From: Allium sativum
Taxonomy: Eukaryota > Streptophyta > Magnoliopsida > Asparagales > Amaryllidaceae
NCBI GenBank assembly: GCA_030737875.1
Contig: CM060909.1
Span: 395,355,565-395,419,564 of the forward strand
DNA: 64,000 bases
Reading direction: 5' to 3'
Under the pieces are notes generated by a model. The model did not search any database and had not been told where the DNA came from. It saw nothing but the letters and a program-made list of their open reading frames with translations. Position numbers and translations under genes: made by a program. The first letter of the stretch is position 1, and every line of letters starts with the position of its first letter. Below, piece by piece: positions 18,949-32,330 of the stretch.

Positions 18949-19976
18949 TGTAACGACCCGGAAAATCTGAACCAATTTAAAAATTTTAAATTGGCTAAAA
19001 TAAGGGATTTCAAATATTTAAAATAAATATTTTAAATAATAACGATGAAAAGTGAGTTTGAATCGACGTTTGAAAACGAATATAATTAATTCTAATTATA
19101 AACAAGGCCTGAAATGGCGCTGTAGTTTCAAAAATTGAATTCAAACTTTGTCGGACTGTACCGGGTGCAAAACAAAACGGATTTGAGTGAAACCAAAAAT
19201 ATTTAAATCTGTTAGTGAATACCTTTCTAACAAATCTGAAAAATCGAATTTTCATAGCGGAAAGCAAAAGTTATGGTCAAATGAATTTTCAGAAAGGTCG
19301 CTACGGAATTTATATAGCCCGTGAAATTGGCCATTTTGCAAACGACCTCAGAATTCGACGAAACCACTTTTGTTAGATCCGGGATGTGAAGTTATTGCTA
19401 GGTTTCGAATTTCATAATTTTTGAAGCTAATATGTGAGCGTGGCAAAGGAAAATGTGTTTTGGTCAATTATAGTTAAATTGGATCGACCAGAAATGGGCC
19501 TTTTTGCAAACGGTCTCAGAATTCGATGAAACTAGTTTTGTTGGGACTGTATCGTCAAAACATAGACATATTTATTTTTCTGGAATTTTTCGAATCAGTT
19601 TGTGGCCCTGGCAAATTGAAATGTACGTTCAAATCGAATATTGAATGTTATATATTTTAAATTGAATGAAAACTGACTGAAACAGTCGAATGGGCCTACG
19701 AAACACATCCCATTGTGTTCGGAATCGGGGTAAAACGCTAGGGACGACAGTCGTTGGGATTGGATTGGGGTTTGTGGGTGAAAGGGGTATTTTGGAGATT
19801 TTAAAAATTATAAAATAAAATAAAAAAATTTGATTGGTCAGCTCACTTCTCTCTCCCCGACCTTTCTTCCTCGCGTAACATGGAAGGCCGCTCTTCCCTT
19901 CTCTCCTCTTTTTCTTTCCAACCACTCAGTAAAATCACCAGCTACAGTTAGGGATTTTGTAGAGTTTCCTCTCCTC

Positions 19977-19983
19977 TATAAAT
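19977..19983 (+). promoter_or_regulatory. TATA box of B 5' LTR
   Basis: TATAAAT preceded by a CT-rich stretch (cttctctctccccgacc near 19847) and followed by a GC-rich leader. This looks like a plant core promoter with a pyrimidine patch. The copy in the 3' LTR is at 30299-30305. Confidence 0.5.
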
Positions 19984-21807
19984 CCATACTAGATTGGATA
20001 ATTATCGTCAAGTATCTGGGAAGAATCGGCCACCTGAAGTCGCGAAGTTCAACACGCCGGAGCTCCGACCCTGCTGCGTCGATCAACACCAAACCACCAC
20101 CGCAGGGTGCGGTTTTCCTCTCTCCTCGGCGTAGTGTGCTTCGATTTCGTCATCGTTCAACGGTTTGATTGAAAAATCAAAACCCTAGTTCGAACCATTT
20201 CAAAGAGGTATACGGGTTTATTTATTTTTATCTGATTTCGACAAATAAAAGCGTTGCAAACTTCTAAAAATCATATCTTTTTCGTGTATTGACGAAATTC
20301 AGTGAAACAAAAGGCAGTGGACTCGTGAGGACGTCTTCTACATTCTAGAAGAGACCGCATATTTTTCTGAGCCTTCTGCTATTTTTGGTGGAGTGGAACC
20401 CAATGTGAGATTTCTAATTTATAAACGATATGGAAAACAACGATGTATAAATTATATAGTCGATGTATGAGTTATATAAGCGTTGTACATCTCATGTATA
20501 AGCGTTGTATAAGTTGTATGGTCGATGTATAAGTTATATATGCGTTGTAAAAAAATTATATATGCAACGAAATGATATTGATTTGTGTTGAAGTGAATTG
20601 AAATATATTTAGATAATAATATATATATATACTCCCCTCGTCCACAAACCATGGACGATATTTATTGGTTGTGTTGTTGTTTGGATTATTTGGTTGATGT
20701 GAAATTTGGTGAATGATGCGAATGATTGATTGTGGTTGAAAAATACCCATTTGTGGTTGAAAACAAAAATAGAATAGGATGTGGAAATGAAAATAAAACA
20801 TGCTGCCTGCGTGCGAACTAGATGCATGAATCCCATAGTCAAAAACCGCGAGGTTTTAAGGTAGAGCGAGGAGCCGTACTAGGGACGGTCCCGGTTTTAA
20901 CTACCCTGCCGTTATGCTGCTGAAATTTCCTTTAATATTCATGTGTTTGATTTATTTTCAATTGTTGAAACTATATTCATTTGTTGAGTGGAAATTCATG
21001 TATATAAAATAATCGTGTTTTGAAATTTACAATAAAAATCACATTTTTACTATATACATGAACTGTGGAAAATGGTGATGTGTAGAAATAAATATCTGTT
21101 GGATAAAAATATCATTTTTATCGATAGTGCGAAGTGAAAATGGTTTTGAAATCGAAGAATGAAATATTTAGAAATACATATAATTATAATATATCGAATA
21201 ACGGAGCTGCAGTTCGTATTTTGAAACCGTGATTTCAAACGATTAGTGCAGAAGATCCGACCATCGGATTTTCCTGAAACCACAACCGTTGGGTTCGCAT
21301 TGGAAATATCTTTCCCACGGCACCAACTTTGTAAAGATCCAACGGTTGGATTGTCTGGAATGTTTAATTCAAATCTGAGGAAAAACAGCGCCAGAATCGA
21401 ATATATTTATATATATAAAAATATAATTAAATTAAATCGAATAACGACGCTGTAGTTCGTATTTTGAAATCATAACTTCAAACGATTAGTGCGGGAGATG
21501 CGACCGTCGGATTTTCCCAAAACTAAAACCATTGGATTCGTTTTGAAAAGATCTTTTTAATGATATAAATTTTGTGAAGATCCAACGGTTAGATTTTTAG
21601 ATATGTGTAAATCAAATCTGGAGAAAAACAGCGCCACGGCCGCGTTATGGCCTGAAGCATTGTTTGAATGAATTGGCTATTTTTAAATAAATAAAAATAG
21701 CGATAAATCATGATAAAATATTATAAACGATATGGAATGGAAATAAACTAAATTTGCTCGATTTATTTGATATTTGATGGTTGAATGTGTTTGGTGTGAA
21801 AATTACA

Positions 21808-22149
21808 TTAAAGAACAAAATTGGTGTTGTCGAATAATTTAACCATTGAAATGAATTGATTTGAAATTCTAGATATACGTGAATTATTTGAAAAGGCCGA
21901 GTTAATTCTCATTTCAAATAATTGATCGACGAGTGAAAGTCGAAGATACGAAGACGGTGCAAGACCGATGATCTTCACGTCGAATGGAGGGGTGCTACTG
22001 ATGCTCATGATAGGAGTAGCTACCTTGACGGGGTTGAAGTAGTAGCCACCCGGACGTACTTGTTGATTGTACGGATAGGCGAGGTATTGAGTGCCTCCGG
22101 TTTCGTTCAGACCCAGAACGAACGTGTAAATGGACTGGGTGTCTGACAT
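21808..22149 (-). CDS. Conserved LTR antisense ORF, 113 aa (B 5' LTR)
   Basis: Starts MSDTQSIYTFVLGLNETGGT and shares the N-terminal motif with the A/C version; then it diverges, keeping a short VKIxGLxPSS block. The frame is identical in length to 38059-38400 in the 3' LTR. On the antisense strand the ATG is preceded about 40 bases upstream by atatatattta and then by a GAGAA-TTTA-TTCTC hairpin, so an antisense promoter is conceivable. Family unknown. It could also be a by-product of conserved noncoding DNA. Confidence 0.4.
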   Translation of the reverse strand: MSDTQSIYTFVLGLNETGGTQYLAYPYNQQVRPGGYYFNPVKVATPIMSISSTPPFDVKIIGLAPSSYLRLSLVDQLFEMRINSAFSNNSRISRISNQFISMVKLFDNTNFVL

Positions 22150-22199
22150 TGGATTTTGTTCTGTGCGGATTGATCTCTATTAAATATATATCTGTTTGG

Positions 22200-22232
22200 C
22201 GGCGGAGAATTTATTCTCTTGCTTAACGCCCT
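22200..22232. promoter_or_regulatory. GAGAA-TTTA-TTCTC hairpin upstream of the antisense ORF (B LTR)
   Basis: The same stem-loop as in the 3' noncoding region of A, B and C, here inside the LTR between ggcggcg and gcttaacgccc. It is also found in D (near 43463) and, inverted, in E (near 32258). Shared by distinct families; function unknown. Confidence 0.4.
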
Positions 22233-23561
22233 TCTCTGAGACGTACGAGCCCAGAGGTTATATATCGATAGAAATCAGTCGCACGGGGTGAATTGCCTGT
22301 GTGGAACGCCTAAGTGATAGATGATCAAGGCTTCTGTTGAAAAGCAAAGTCATGTGGTTGATGATCAAAGCACAGCCTGTGTGGCATAGCTTTGTGTATA
22401 ACGTGAATTCGCGAGCCTCACACCCCGGGATGGACCAGAAACGGGAGAAGGATCCAGGGAGGACATGCGTTTCTTTCTAGCTAGGGTGGTGTCAGTGACA
22501 TACCAGCCCTGACATTTATATACTTTTCACCTGTGTGGTTGTTGTTGTTGCGAGGCGCCTCAGATATATCGGTCGATCCGGGACCGATGGAGTCATTGGG
22601 CTCATTAACCCCCCAAAGGGCGGGGAAACGCAGTGTTCAGGCATTTTAATCCACATCGGTGGACCGGCCCTGTGGCTCCTAAGGGTCACTCGAGCTCTGA
22701 TCCTGAGACACGGGCTAGAGCGTCTCGAATTCGGTGAGGACTATCTTTTGCCTCGGTTCATGATGGAGATCCAATTTCCAAATACGACATCGTGCGGTTT
22801 TGATTGTATACCTATATATTGCGACATAGTGGTATGGGGCATTAATGCCGCCTATGATTGATAATTATGATTGAAATTGTTTTTGAAACATATATACACT
22901 AGCAATAATATCAAATGATTTGTTTTGCTCGTATCAAGCATATTTTGGCAATTATAAGGTAAAACTCTATCCTCTGGTGTGTGTTGCATTGTGTGATGGG
23001 AACTGAGTCTTATAATGGCTTCATTTTTATAAAAACCATTGCGATGTTTAAAAGATCTATTTGTTTTAAAGCACTGGCAATCCAATGGAGTAAACCCGTT
23101 CCGCGAAAGTGGCGTGGTCCTGTGATTAGCTATATTTGAATACGTGTTAAGTAGATTTCTCACACCAGTCCCATGACTGACTCGTAGTTTGTTTCACTTG
23201 CAAACTCGGGTGCCCCTATTTCTACACGGGCAGCTTTGTATTCAGGTTTTAGCAGGCTCTTTCTGGATAGCTGGAGCTGAAGATGGATTCTATCATTTAT
23301 CTCTTTTTATGTTGTTCAGCTCCTGTTGTACATATTATGTTTTCTTTTCCGCAGTAGACATTTATGTATAGTTGAACTGTATTTTGTACTAAGTATGATC
23401 CTACATACTGTGTAATTCTGATGATTATATTTATCCAGTGTATTCTATTGTGCATTATCTGGTGTATTTATTTATTTTTGTTATGTTATTATCTGTTTAT
23501 GTGTTATATTCCAAAGATTACCCTCGCCACCGTCTTATCGGGAATGGGGTCGTCACAAACG

Positions 23562-23573
23562 TGGTATCAGAGC
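23562..23573 (+). other. Primer-binding site of B (initiator Met tRNA)
   Basis: TGGTATCAGAGC, an exact match to the usual plant site, four bases after the LTR end. Confidence 0.9.
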
Positions 23574-23618
23574 TTTGGTTAAGCCTGGAATATAACATAT
23601 GAACGAACGCGTCAGAAA

Positions 23619-23677
23619 TAGAACTAGTAGTGCTCTAGGACGAGTAACTCATTACAGATAGGATCAGTAATATCCTA
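23619..23677 (+). promoter_or_regulatory. Leader hairpins 1 and 2 of B
   Basis: Hairpin 1 (23619-23637): TAGAAC-TAGTAGT-GCTCTA, with one mismatch in the stem. Hairpin 2 (23659-23677): TAGGAT-CAGTAAT-ATCCTA, fully paired. Starts are 40 nt apart as in A and C. The mismatch fits the decayed state of B. Confidence 0.5.
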
Positions 23678-23895
23678 GTATGAGCATAACAGGATGAAAT
23701 ACACTTCGATAGACACATTTACATACAAGTATATGTCTCTATGTTTCAAAATTACCTTTTCTGTTGGTCTAACACTTTGTCTGCTATTTGCAGACATAGA
23801 AAATGAGTGGCAGAAGCAGGAGAAATAATCCTATGGTTCAACAAATTAATGAGCCAGTTGTACTCCCTCAGCCAGGATAGGATATAGAAGCTCTA

Positions 23896-24474
23896 TTGAA
23901 AAGATATCGAAATCTGGGAGGAGTACCATTCACGGGCAATGAATCTATTATTCAAACTCAGGCTTGGATGAGTTCTGCTGAAAGAATCTTTGAAAGTTTC
24001 CAACTGAGAGATGACCAGAAAAGATTAGTGGCATCTTGGGCACTCAAAGAAGAAGCTTTAATCTGGTGGGAAACAATCATTAAAGATAATCTAGAAGGTG
24101 ATATCACCTGGGGTATGTTCAAACAACTTTTCAATAAAAAAATTATTCCTCCAGAAGTAACTGAGCAGTTATGTGGTGAATTCTACTATTTGATACAAGG
24201 AGATATGAATATCCCAGAATATCATAAGAAATTCAATGAACTTTCTCACTTCGCCCCTCATCTAATACGAGATCCAAAGAGGAAGAATCTGAGATTTATT
24301 AATGGTCTTCAGAGGAAATACCAGAATAGTGTGATGGGCCATGTGAAGCTTCCTTTTTCTGAAATGATATACATGGCTTATCAATATGAAGATCTTGACA
24401 GGCGAGGCCTTTTTGTCGACGAAGAGGAAGTCAGCACTAGCAGAAAAAGGAAATTCGAAACTGATAGCCCATAA
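23896..24474 (+). pseudogene. B fragment: gag capsid-like region
   Basis: 192-aa open stretch after the stop at 23878. It carries the gag core ([12 protein letters not shown]...[18 protein letters not shown]) and ends at TAA 24472 before the zinc knuckles. It aligns with residues about 30-220 of A. Confidence 0.8.
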
Positions 24475-25497
24475 ACTAGTGCACAACCTGAGGCCAGTAC
24501 GACGTCTAGGGCCAGAAAGAAACCTATAGTCAATCAAAAGAAGGCTAAATCTGAGAAGGTGCCAGTAACAACTGCCACCTTCTCTAACTGTAATCGGAAA
24601 GGGCATTTGGCGATAAACTGTGGACCCTTAAGGAAGAGATTAAAGGGTGGACTTCAATCCAAGAAGGGATTTCAAGAAAACCGAAAATGCAGTCAATGCC
24701 ATCAGACTGGTCATCTTTTCAAGGCTTGCCAGTTATCGATGAAACCTGAAATAGTAGAAGTAAATGAAGTGGAAGAAGTTCCTACATCCTCGTCTAGTCA
24801 GGAAAAGTCAGACGTTTTAGAAGGCACGCTTACTGTCAAGAACATTCCAGTTAAAGTACTGTTTGACACAGGCGCGTCAAGGAGCTTTATTGCAAAGAAT
24901 GCGGTTAAGAAATTAGATTTGAAATTGAAAAAGCTCAAAGAACCCATCACTGTCCAGAATCCGGTTGGGGGTTCCCTCAATCTTAGTTGGGCTTGTGGGG
25001 TACCTGTTTCCTTTTCTCAGTATCGGTTTCCTTGTATCTCGATCGTCATGAATTTTACCGAATTCGATCTTATTTTAGGATTGGATTGGTTAACCAAATA
25101 CGAAGCTGAGGTTAAATGTGCAGAAAGGGTTGTCAAGGTTAAAACAAAGCTCGCCAATATTGTAATTCCCTGTGCAGGCCCGAATTCTGATAGAAAGGAC
25201 TTCTTGGCAGCATTAGATATTTCTCCTGCTCTAATAGAACATGTTCCTGTCGTTACAGAGAATATCCCAGTCGACATAAAAAATATCCCAGTTGTCAATA
25301 ACTATGCGGATGTGTTCGAAGAAGTTGTTATCTTACCTCCGCAAAGAGAAATTGATTTTAAAATCTCTTTAGTCCCGAATGCAAGGCCGGTGGTTCACGC
25401 AATTCGAAGGATGACCTTGAAGGAGAAAGAAGAGTTAGATAACCAAACTAGACAGCTTGTATGGAAAGGTCTGATTAGGCTTAGTTTTTCTGATTAG
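24475..25497 (+). pseudogene. B fragment: zinc knuckles, protease and RT start
   Basis: Open between stops at 24472 and 25495 (first Met 24559). Contains a damaged first and intact second CCHC knuckle, DTGAS of the protease, and the RT fingers. It ends where a Trp codon of the DWGAAVVF motif became TAG. Confidence 0.8.
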
Positions 25498-26136
25498 GGA
25501 GCAGCAGTGGTATTTGTTCCGAAGTCCGACGGTACTCTTAGACTGTGTGTGGATTATAGCGACTTGAATAAGCAGACATTGAAAAACAAATATCCATTGC
25601 CGCGGATTGATGATTTATTGAACCGATTGAATGGAGCACAAGTATTTTCACGAATGGACCTAGCTACAGGTTTCCATCAACTTCGTATTGCGGAAGAGTG
25701 TGTTCCTTTGACAGCATTCAGAGGTCCGGACTTATTCTACGAGTGGTTAGTAATGTCGTTCGTCTTATGTAACGCTCCGGCCTATTTCGTCGATCTAATG
25801 AACAGAGTATTCAGAGGAGTATTAAATAAATTTGTTCTGGTTTTCATTGATGATATCCTGATCTTCTCTAAGTCAGAAAGCGAGCACGAAAAACATTTAG
25901 AACAAGTGTTAGAAATTCTGAGAAGAAATGTTTTAAAAGCAAAGTTTTCCAAATGTGTATTCTGGCAAGAAGAAGTCAAATTTCTTGGCCACGTCGTGTC
26001 AAAAGAAGGAATTTCAGTGGATCCCTGTAAAATCACTGCTATTCAGAATTGGAAACAGCCTCTTACACCCACAGAAGTCAGAAATTTTCTTGGATTAGCC
26101 AGTTATTATCGGAAATTCATTAAGGATTTCGCGTAG
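25498..26136 (+). pseudogene. B fragment: reverse transcriptase palm
   Basis: Holds the RT core with FIDDILIFS and the LGHVVS...[11 protein letters not shown] connection; stopped by TAG at 26134 before RNase H. Confidence 0.8.
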
Positions 26137-26304
26137 ACATCTAGTTCTTTAACTAAACTGACGAAGAAACATTCGAGATTCAATTGGACTCCGGTATGTG
26201 AGGAAGCTTTCCAGGAGCTGAAATTAAAACTGACGACTGCTCCAGTGTTAACAATAATAGATGGCAATGAGGACTTGAAAGTCTGGACTGACGCTTCTAG
26301 ATAA

Positions 26305-27054
26305 GGCCTTGGCGCGGTGTTAATGCAAAGAGGTCAAGTGTTTGCTTATGCTAGCCGTCAGCTGAAACCGCATGAGAAGAATTACGTTACTCATGATCTT
26401 GAGTTGTTAGCCATCGTATTTGCTTTGAAAATCTGGAGGCACTACCTTTTGGGTGAGAAATTCGAACTATATACTGACCATCAATCATTGAAATATTTGT
26501 TCACCCAGAAGGATTTGAATCTGAGACAGCAACGTTGGTTAGAATTTCTTGCAGCGTACGACTTTGAGATTTTGTACACTCCAGGGAAAGCCAATGTTGT
26601 GGCTGATGCGCTGAGTAGAAAGAATGTAATAATCGCCAGCTTTATCGTTACGACTTCCTTGATTGACAAGATCTCCATTCTACAGAAAGATGATAATTTT
26701 GTTAAGGAGATGATCAAAAGAATTCAAAAAGGCGATACATCCAGTTTCCAAGTGGATAACAAGGGAATTCTTAGATTAAAAGGAAGGATTTGTGTTCCCG
26801 ACGTCTCCGAGCTCAAAAGAGAAGTTGACGAATGCCAAAAGTCCAAGCTGAGTATCCACCCAGGGGTTAGCAAAATGTATAATGACCTCAAGCGAACTTT
26901 CTGGTGGAAGGCAATGAAAAGAGATATCTCTATATATGTTAGCCGGTGTCCCACCTGTCAGCAAGTTAAAAGCGATCAGCAGAAACTGGCTGGATTGTTG
27001 CAACCTTTAAAGTGCCAGGTGGAAAATGGGAACAGATTTCTATGGATTTCTTAG
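26305..27054 (+). pseudogene. B fragment: RNase H and integrase finger
   Basis: Runs from just after the TAA at 26302 (within RNase H, after WTDAS) through the integrase HHCC finger. The frame is lost by a one-base deletion near 27010. Confidence 0.8.
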
Positions 27055-28097
27055 ATGGTTTGCCCTGGACCAGAAAAGGGAATGACAGTATTTGGGTGAT
27101 CGTGGATCGATTTACGAAGACCGCTCATTTCATACCTGTCAAATCGAATAGAACTGCTCAAAGTCTGGTGCAAGTTTATTTCAAAGAAATAGTTAGACTG
27201 CACGGAGTTCCCATGAGCATCGTTAGTGATCGTGACCCGATTTTTGCCAGTAAATTCTGGGAAGCATTCCAAGCAGAATTGGGAACGAAACGGAACCTGA
27301 GCACCGCTTATCATCCTCAAACTGATGGCCAAACTGAGAGGGTGAATCGTATTCTTGAAGATTTATTGCGGGCTTGTATTCTTGATTTTGGCGGATCGGA
27401 AGACCATTTACATTTGGCTGAATTCTCATATAACAACAGTTACCAAGCGAGCCTGACAATGTCACCATTCGAAGCATTGTATGGGAGACCGTGTCGATCC
27501 CCTGCTTGTTGGGTCGAACCTGGTAACAGACTTGTATTGGGGCCAGATATGATTCGCGATGCTGCAGATAAAGTCGATTTCGTTAAGAAATGATTACTAG
27601 CTGCCCAAAGCCGACAAAAGAGTTATGTAGATAAGAGAAGAAGGGATATATCGTTTGCTGTTGGCGACTATGTATATTTGAAAGTATCTCCGATGAGAGG
27701 AGTTATCCGGTTTGGTAAAACAGGGAAATTGGCGCCCAAATTCATTGGTCCGCTTCCTATTCTTAAACGGATTGGAACTCTCGCATATAGGGTTCAATTG
27801 CCTAATTGGTTGCCTGGAGTGCATGACGTATTTCACGTATCTCAACTACGAAAGCACGTTCATGATCCAGACTTGATCGTGGAAGAAGCAGCGCAACAGG
27901 ATATAGAAATCACTCCAGAATTGGCAGTTAGAAGAGAGCCGCTAAAGATAATTGGCAAAGAAACCAAGGAGCTGAGGAACAAAAAGGTTCACTTAGTCAA
28001 AGTGCAATTGAGTGGAGATCCACGAGATTGTACTTGGGAAACAGAGGAGAGCATTCAGAAAGCCTATCCTGGGTGTCGAGTGGATATCTCTGATTGA
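27012..28097 (+). pseudogene. B fragment: integrase core and chromodomain
   Basis: In the shifted frame: integrase catalytic core (SMDF, SDRD, GQTERVN), TGA at 27591, then the integrase C terminus and chromodomain to the natural stop. The chromodomain Trp is Leu. Confidence 0.8.
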
Positions 28098-29270
28098 CTC
28101 CGGTGCAAGGTACATTTACCATACTTTGCATTACCATTTAATTCTCTACTTTGTTGTTATTTTCTTTCCATGGATGCGCACTTTTACTTCTATAGTCTGA
28201 TTAATTTAAAAAGAGAGTAGAATTAATTTGTATGATTTTAAAAAGTTAAAAACAATTTGTTTTTGTTTGAGTTGGGTGATAGTGGATTGGATTAATTTAA
28301 CTATTAAGACGATAGTTAATTTAATTAATAAGAGGATGAATGGTAGAATTTATTCGATTAAATCACACATTGAACTGATTAGGAAATAGATAGAAATATA
28401 TATACATGTGCATTATAAATGTTTGAACAAGTAAATGGATAGCTGTTGAGTAAAGAATTATTTGCGTGCCCGACAAATAGGTAAACCTTAATGAGTTGGA
28501 TGCGAAATATTATTATATCAACTCCTGTGAATGCCATTGGATGCGGAGTGCTGGTTGTTCTGTGTGAAATAATAAACATCACCATAGGATAGTAACAATT
28601 AATTTTGAACTACATTACATGGCATACTTCTGAAGATAGGAATACTTCATCATATACCACATAAGCATTTGGAGCTTGTGTGACGAGGTGGAAGATTTAC
28701 CATACGAGCGAGAGGCTTGTATGGCGATGACTATATTTTATAGGTTGAACTGATGACTGATATGGACTATTTAAATTGTAACGATAAAATTGCCAGATTA
28801 ATAAAAACCCCACACGGGTCTGGAGTTGACAATAATCACGTCTCTCTAGTTATTAGATACGGCACATGGACTATTTATTTCCCACACGGGACGAGGTGAC
28901 GAGGATTTATCCTCTGGAGCATTTAAAATACACACTCCCTCAGGCTTTGACAGGGTGACGAGAATTTATTCTCTGGAGTTATTATCAATACACGCTCCCC
29001 TGTAAACACCAGAATATATCACTATAAATATGTGTATGCTTATAAGGATTTATTGGGTACCTAATACGGCCCAATAAATTTCCAAACCTCTCTCCCCGTA
29101 CAAAGGAGGTTATGGCGAAATTTTTCGAAAATTCCGGGTGTTAGCCAATTTTTTGAAGAATTTGAAAATTCTCAGAAACTGAAAAGTTGGGGAATTGAAG
29201 CCAGATTGGACGTAGAGTTGATTAATCAAACCACTTTTGACTTTGTTCCTTTTCGGGGACGAAAAGTTTT
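28098..29270 (+). other. Noncoding 3' region of B
   Basis: About 1.17 kb, colinear with 11745-12917 of A. It has both GAG hairpins (28901-28914, 28960-28973) and the CCC-ACAC-GGG motifs. No gene seen. Confidence 0.75.
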
Positions 29271-29282
29271 AAGTGTGGGACA
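29271..29282 (+). other. Mutated polypurine tract of B
   Basis: AAGTGTGGGACA where A and C have AAGTGGGGGAGA. Two pyrimidines break the tract, which would impair plus-strand priming. Confidence 0.8.
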
Positions 29283-30934
29283 TTGTAACGACCCGGAAAA
29301 TCTGAACCAATTTAAAAATTTTAAATTGGCTAAAATAAGGGATTTTAAATATTTAAAATAATAATAATGAAAAGTGAGTTTGAATCGACGTTTGAAAACG
29401 AATATAATTAATTCTAATTATAAACAAGGCCTGAAATGGCGCTGCAGTTTCAAAAATTGAATTCAAACTTTGTCGAACTGTACCGGGTGCTAAACAAAAT
29501 GGATTTGAGTGAAACCAAAAATATTTAAATCTGTTAGTGAATACCTTTCTAATAAATCTGAAAAATCGAATTTTCATAGCGGAAAGCAAAAGTTATGGCC
29601 AAATGAATTTTCGGAAAGGTCGCTATGGAATTTATATAGCCCGTGAAATTGGCCATTTTGCAAACGACCTCAGAATTCGACGAAACCACTTTTGTTAGAT
29701 CCGGGATGTGAAGTTATTGCTAGGTTTCGAATTTCATAATTTTTGAAGCTAATATGTGAGCGTGGCAAAGGAAAATGTGTTTTGGTCAATTATAGTTAAA
29801 TTGGATCGACCAGAAATGGGCCTTTTTGCAAAGGGTCTCAGAATTCGATGAAACTAGTTTTGTTGGGACCGTATCGTCAAAACATAGCCAGAATTATTTT
29901 TCTGGAATTTTTCGAATCAGTTTGTGGCCTTGGCAAATTGAAATGTACGTTCAAATCGAGTATTGAATGTTATATATTTTAAATTGAATGGAAACTAACT
30001 GAAACAGTCGAATGGGCCTACAAAACACATCCCATTGAGTTCGGAATGGGGGTAAAACGCTAGGGACGACAGTCGTTGGGTTTGGATTGGGGTTCGTGGG
30101 TGAAAGGGGTATTTTGGAGATTTTAAAAATTATAAAATAAAATAAAAAAATTTGATTGGTCAGCTCACTTCTCTCTCCCCGACCTTTCTTCCTCGCGCAA
30201 CACGAAAGGCCGCTCTTCCCTTCTCTCCTCTTTTTCTTTCCAACCACTCAGTAAAATCACCAGCTACAGTTAGGGATTTTGTAGAGTTTCCTCTCCTCTA
30301 TAAATCCATAATAGATTGGATAATTATCGTCAAGTATCTGGGAAGAATCGGCCACCTGAAGTCGCGAAGTTCAGCACGCCGGAGCTCCTCCCCTGCAGCG
30401 TCGATCAGCACCAAACCACCACCGCAGGGTGCGGTTTTCCTCTCTCCTCGGCGTAGTGTGCTTCGATTTCGTCATCGTTCAACGGTTTGATTGAAAAATC
30501 AAAACCCTAGTTCGAACCATTTCAAAGAGGTATACGGGTTTATTTATTTTTATCTGATTTCGACAAATAAAAGCGTTGCAAACTTCTAAAAATCATATCT
30601 TTTTCATGTATTGACGAAATTCAGTGAAACAAGAGACAGTGGACTCGTGAGGACGTCTTCTACATTCTAGAAGAGACCGCATATTTTTCTGAGCCTTCTT
30701 CTATTTTTGGTGGAGTGGAACCCAATGTGAGATTTCTAATTTATAAACGATATGGAAAACAACGATGTATAAATTATATAGTCGATGTATGAGTTATATA
30801 AGCGTTGTACATCTCATGTATAAGCGTTGTATAAGTTGTATGGTCGATGTATAAGTTATATATGCGTTGTAAAAAAATTATATATGCAATGAAATGATAT
30901 TGAATTGTGTTGAAGTGAATTGAAATATATTTAG

Positions 30935-30962
30935 ATTATATATATATATATATATATATATA
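30935..30962. repeat. (TA)n microsatellite next to E insertion
   Basis: TA run about 10 bp left of the E target site, in the B 3' LTR. Confidence 0.85.
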
Positions 30963-32330
30963 CTCCCCTCGTCCACTGTAAGGACCCGTAACTTCCCCGT
31001 GAAGGAAAGCGCGGATACCTTGAGAACAGGACAAAATAGAACGCAAGCGGAAGAACATTTCATTGTTATTACAACAATTCCATCAGATACAACAATATAC
31101 AGAGTATAAATGAATAAATTACATTCAACAAATATCAGAGATTTAAATTACATTTAAATACATCGCAGCGGAAAATAATACAAAAGCACAACTAGAAGTA
31201 ATGCACGGATACAGAGCTTTCCGAGCATCGTTCCAGCTGTAAATCAGGACCCTGTGGATATAAATCTGCAAAACCAAAACTACTAGCTGCCCGTGTAGAA
31301 AATAGGGGCACCCAGAGTTTAGGTTAAAACAATAAACTCCAGGTCAGACATGGGACTGGTGTGAGAACTAAAACAGTTATTAATATTTATTTTAAAGTTC
31401 GGTATATCAAGGGACCACGCCGTATGACACGGAACGGGTTTCCTCCCAAGAATACCAGTGCATAGAACAAACAGCGCAATGCTAAATAAAGAAAAATGAA
31501 GCTGTTATAAGACCCAGGTCCCATCACACAATGCAACGCAAGCCGGAGGATAGAGTTTTGACCTTACAACAGCCAAAGCATGCTTGATACGTTTAAAACA
31601 CATTATTTGATACTATTATAGGTGTATAGTGTCAAAACAATTTCAATCATAAATATCAATCATAGGCGGCATGAATGACCCATACCACTATGTCGCCATA
31701 CTAGGTTCTACAAATAAAACCGCACTATCATGTATTGGAAATTCGATTTCCGTCATGAGTCGAGGCAAGGGGCAAGCTCCTCTCCGCGTTCGAGACACTC
31801 TAGAAAATGTCTCAGTACCCCACTGTGATCCTTGGATCTTCAGGGCCGGTCCTCTCTTACTTTTGAGGATTGGCAATTCCTGAACACACGTTTCCCGGTC
31901 CTTACAGACCTATATTCGAGGCGCCTCGCATTCCAACAACCACACAAGTGAAAAGTATATAAATGTCAGGGCTGGTAGGTCACTGACACCACCATAGCTA
32001 GAAAGAAACGTCGTGCTCTCCCTGCAGTCACTATCCCGTTTTTGACTCATACCGAGGTGTGAGGCTCGCGAATTCACGTTATACACAAAGCTACGCCACA
32101 CAGACTGTGCTTTGATCATCAACCACAAGACTTTGCTTTTCAACAGAAGCCTTGATCAATTGCCACTTACGCGTGCCATACTGGCAATTCACTCCATGCG
32201 ACTGATGTCCATCGATATACAACCTCTGAGCTCATACGTCTCAGAGAAGGGCGTTAAGCAAGAGAATAAATTCTCCACCGCCAAACAGATGTATATTTAA
32301 AAGAGATCAATCAACACAGAATAAAATCCA

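Larger units (their letters stand above)
18949..23557 (+). mobile_element. Element B 5' LTR
   Basis: 4,609 bp, TGTAACGACCC...GTCGTCACA. It contains the 167-bp and 243-bp duplications seen in A, a TATA box, a GC-rich island (about 20040-20160), the AAAACC-GCGA-GGTTTT hairpin (20842-20857), and the 113-aa antisense ORF. The + ORF 19830-20168 covers the GC-rich island and recurs in the 3' LTR, but has no known domain. Confidence 0.9.
23803..28097 (+). pseudogene. gag-pol: Element B gag-pol, heavily degraded
   Basis: Aligned with A and C, the frame runs from ATG 23803 to TGA 28097 with in-frame stops at 23878, 24472, 25495, 26134, 26302 and 27591. A one-base deletion near 27010 shifts the frame, and there are two 3-bp losses. 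Domains remain readable: gag core, protease DTG, RT FIDD, RNase H WTDAS, integrase HHCC and D-D-E, and chromodomain. The first zinc knuckle has lost its first Cys (FSNC) and the chromodomain has Leu for a conserved Trp (VQLSGD). Not functional. Confidence 0.93.
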
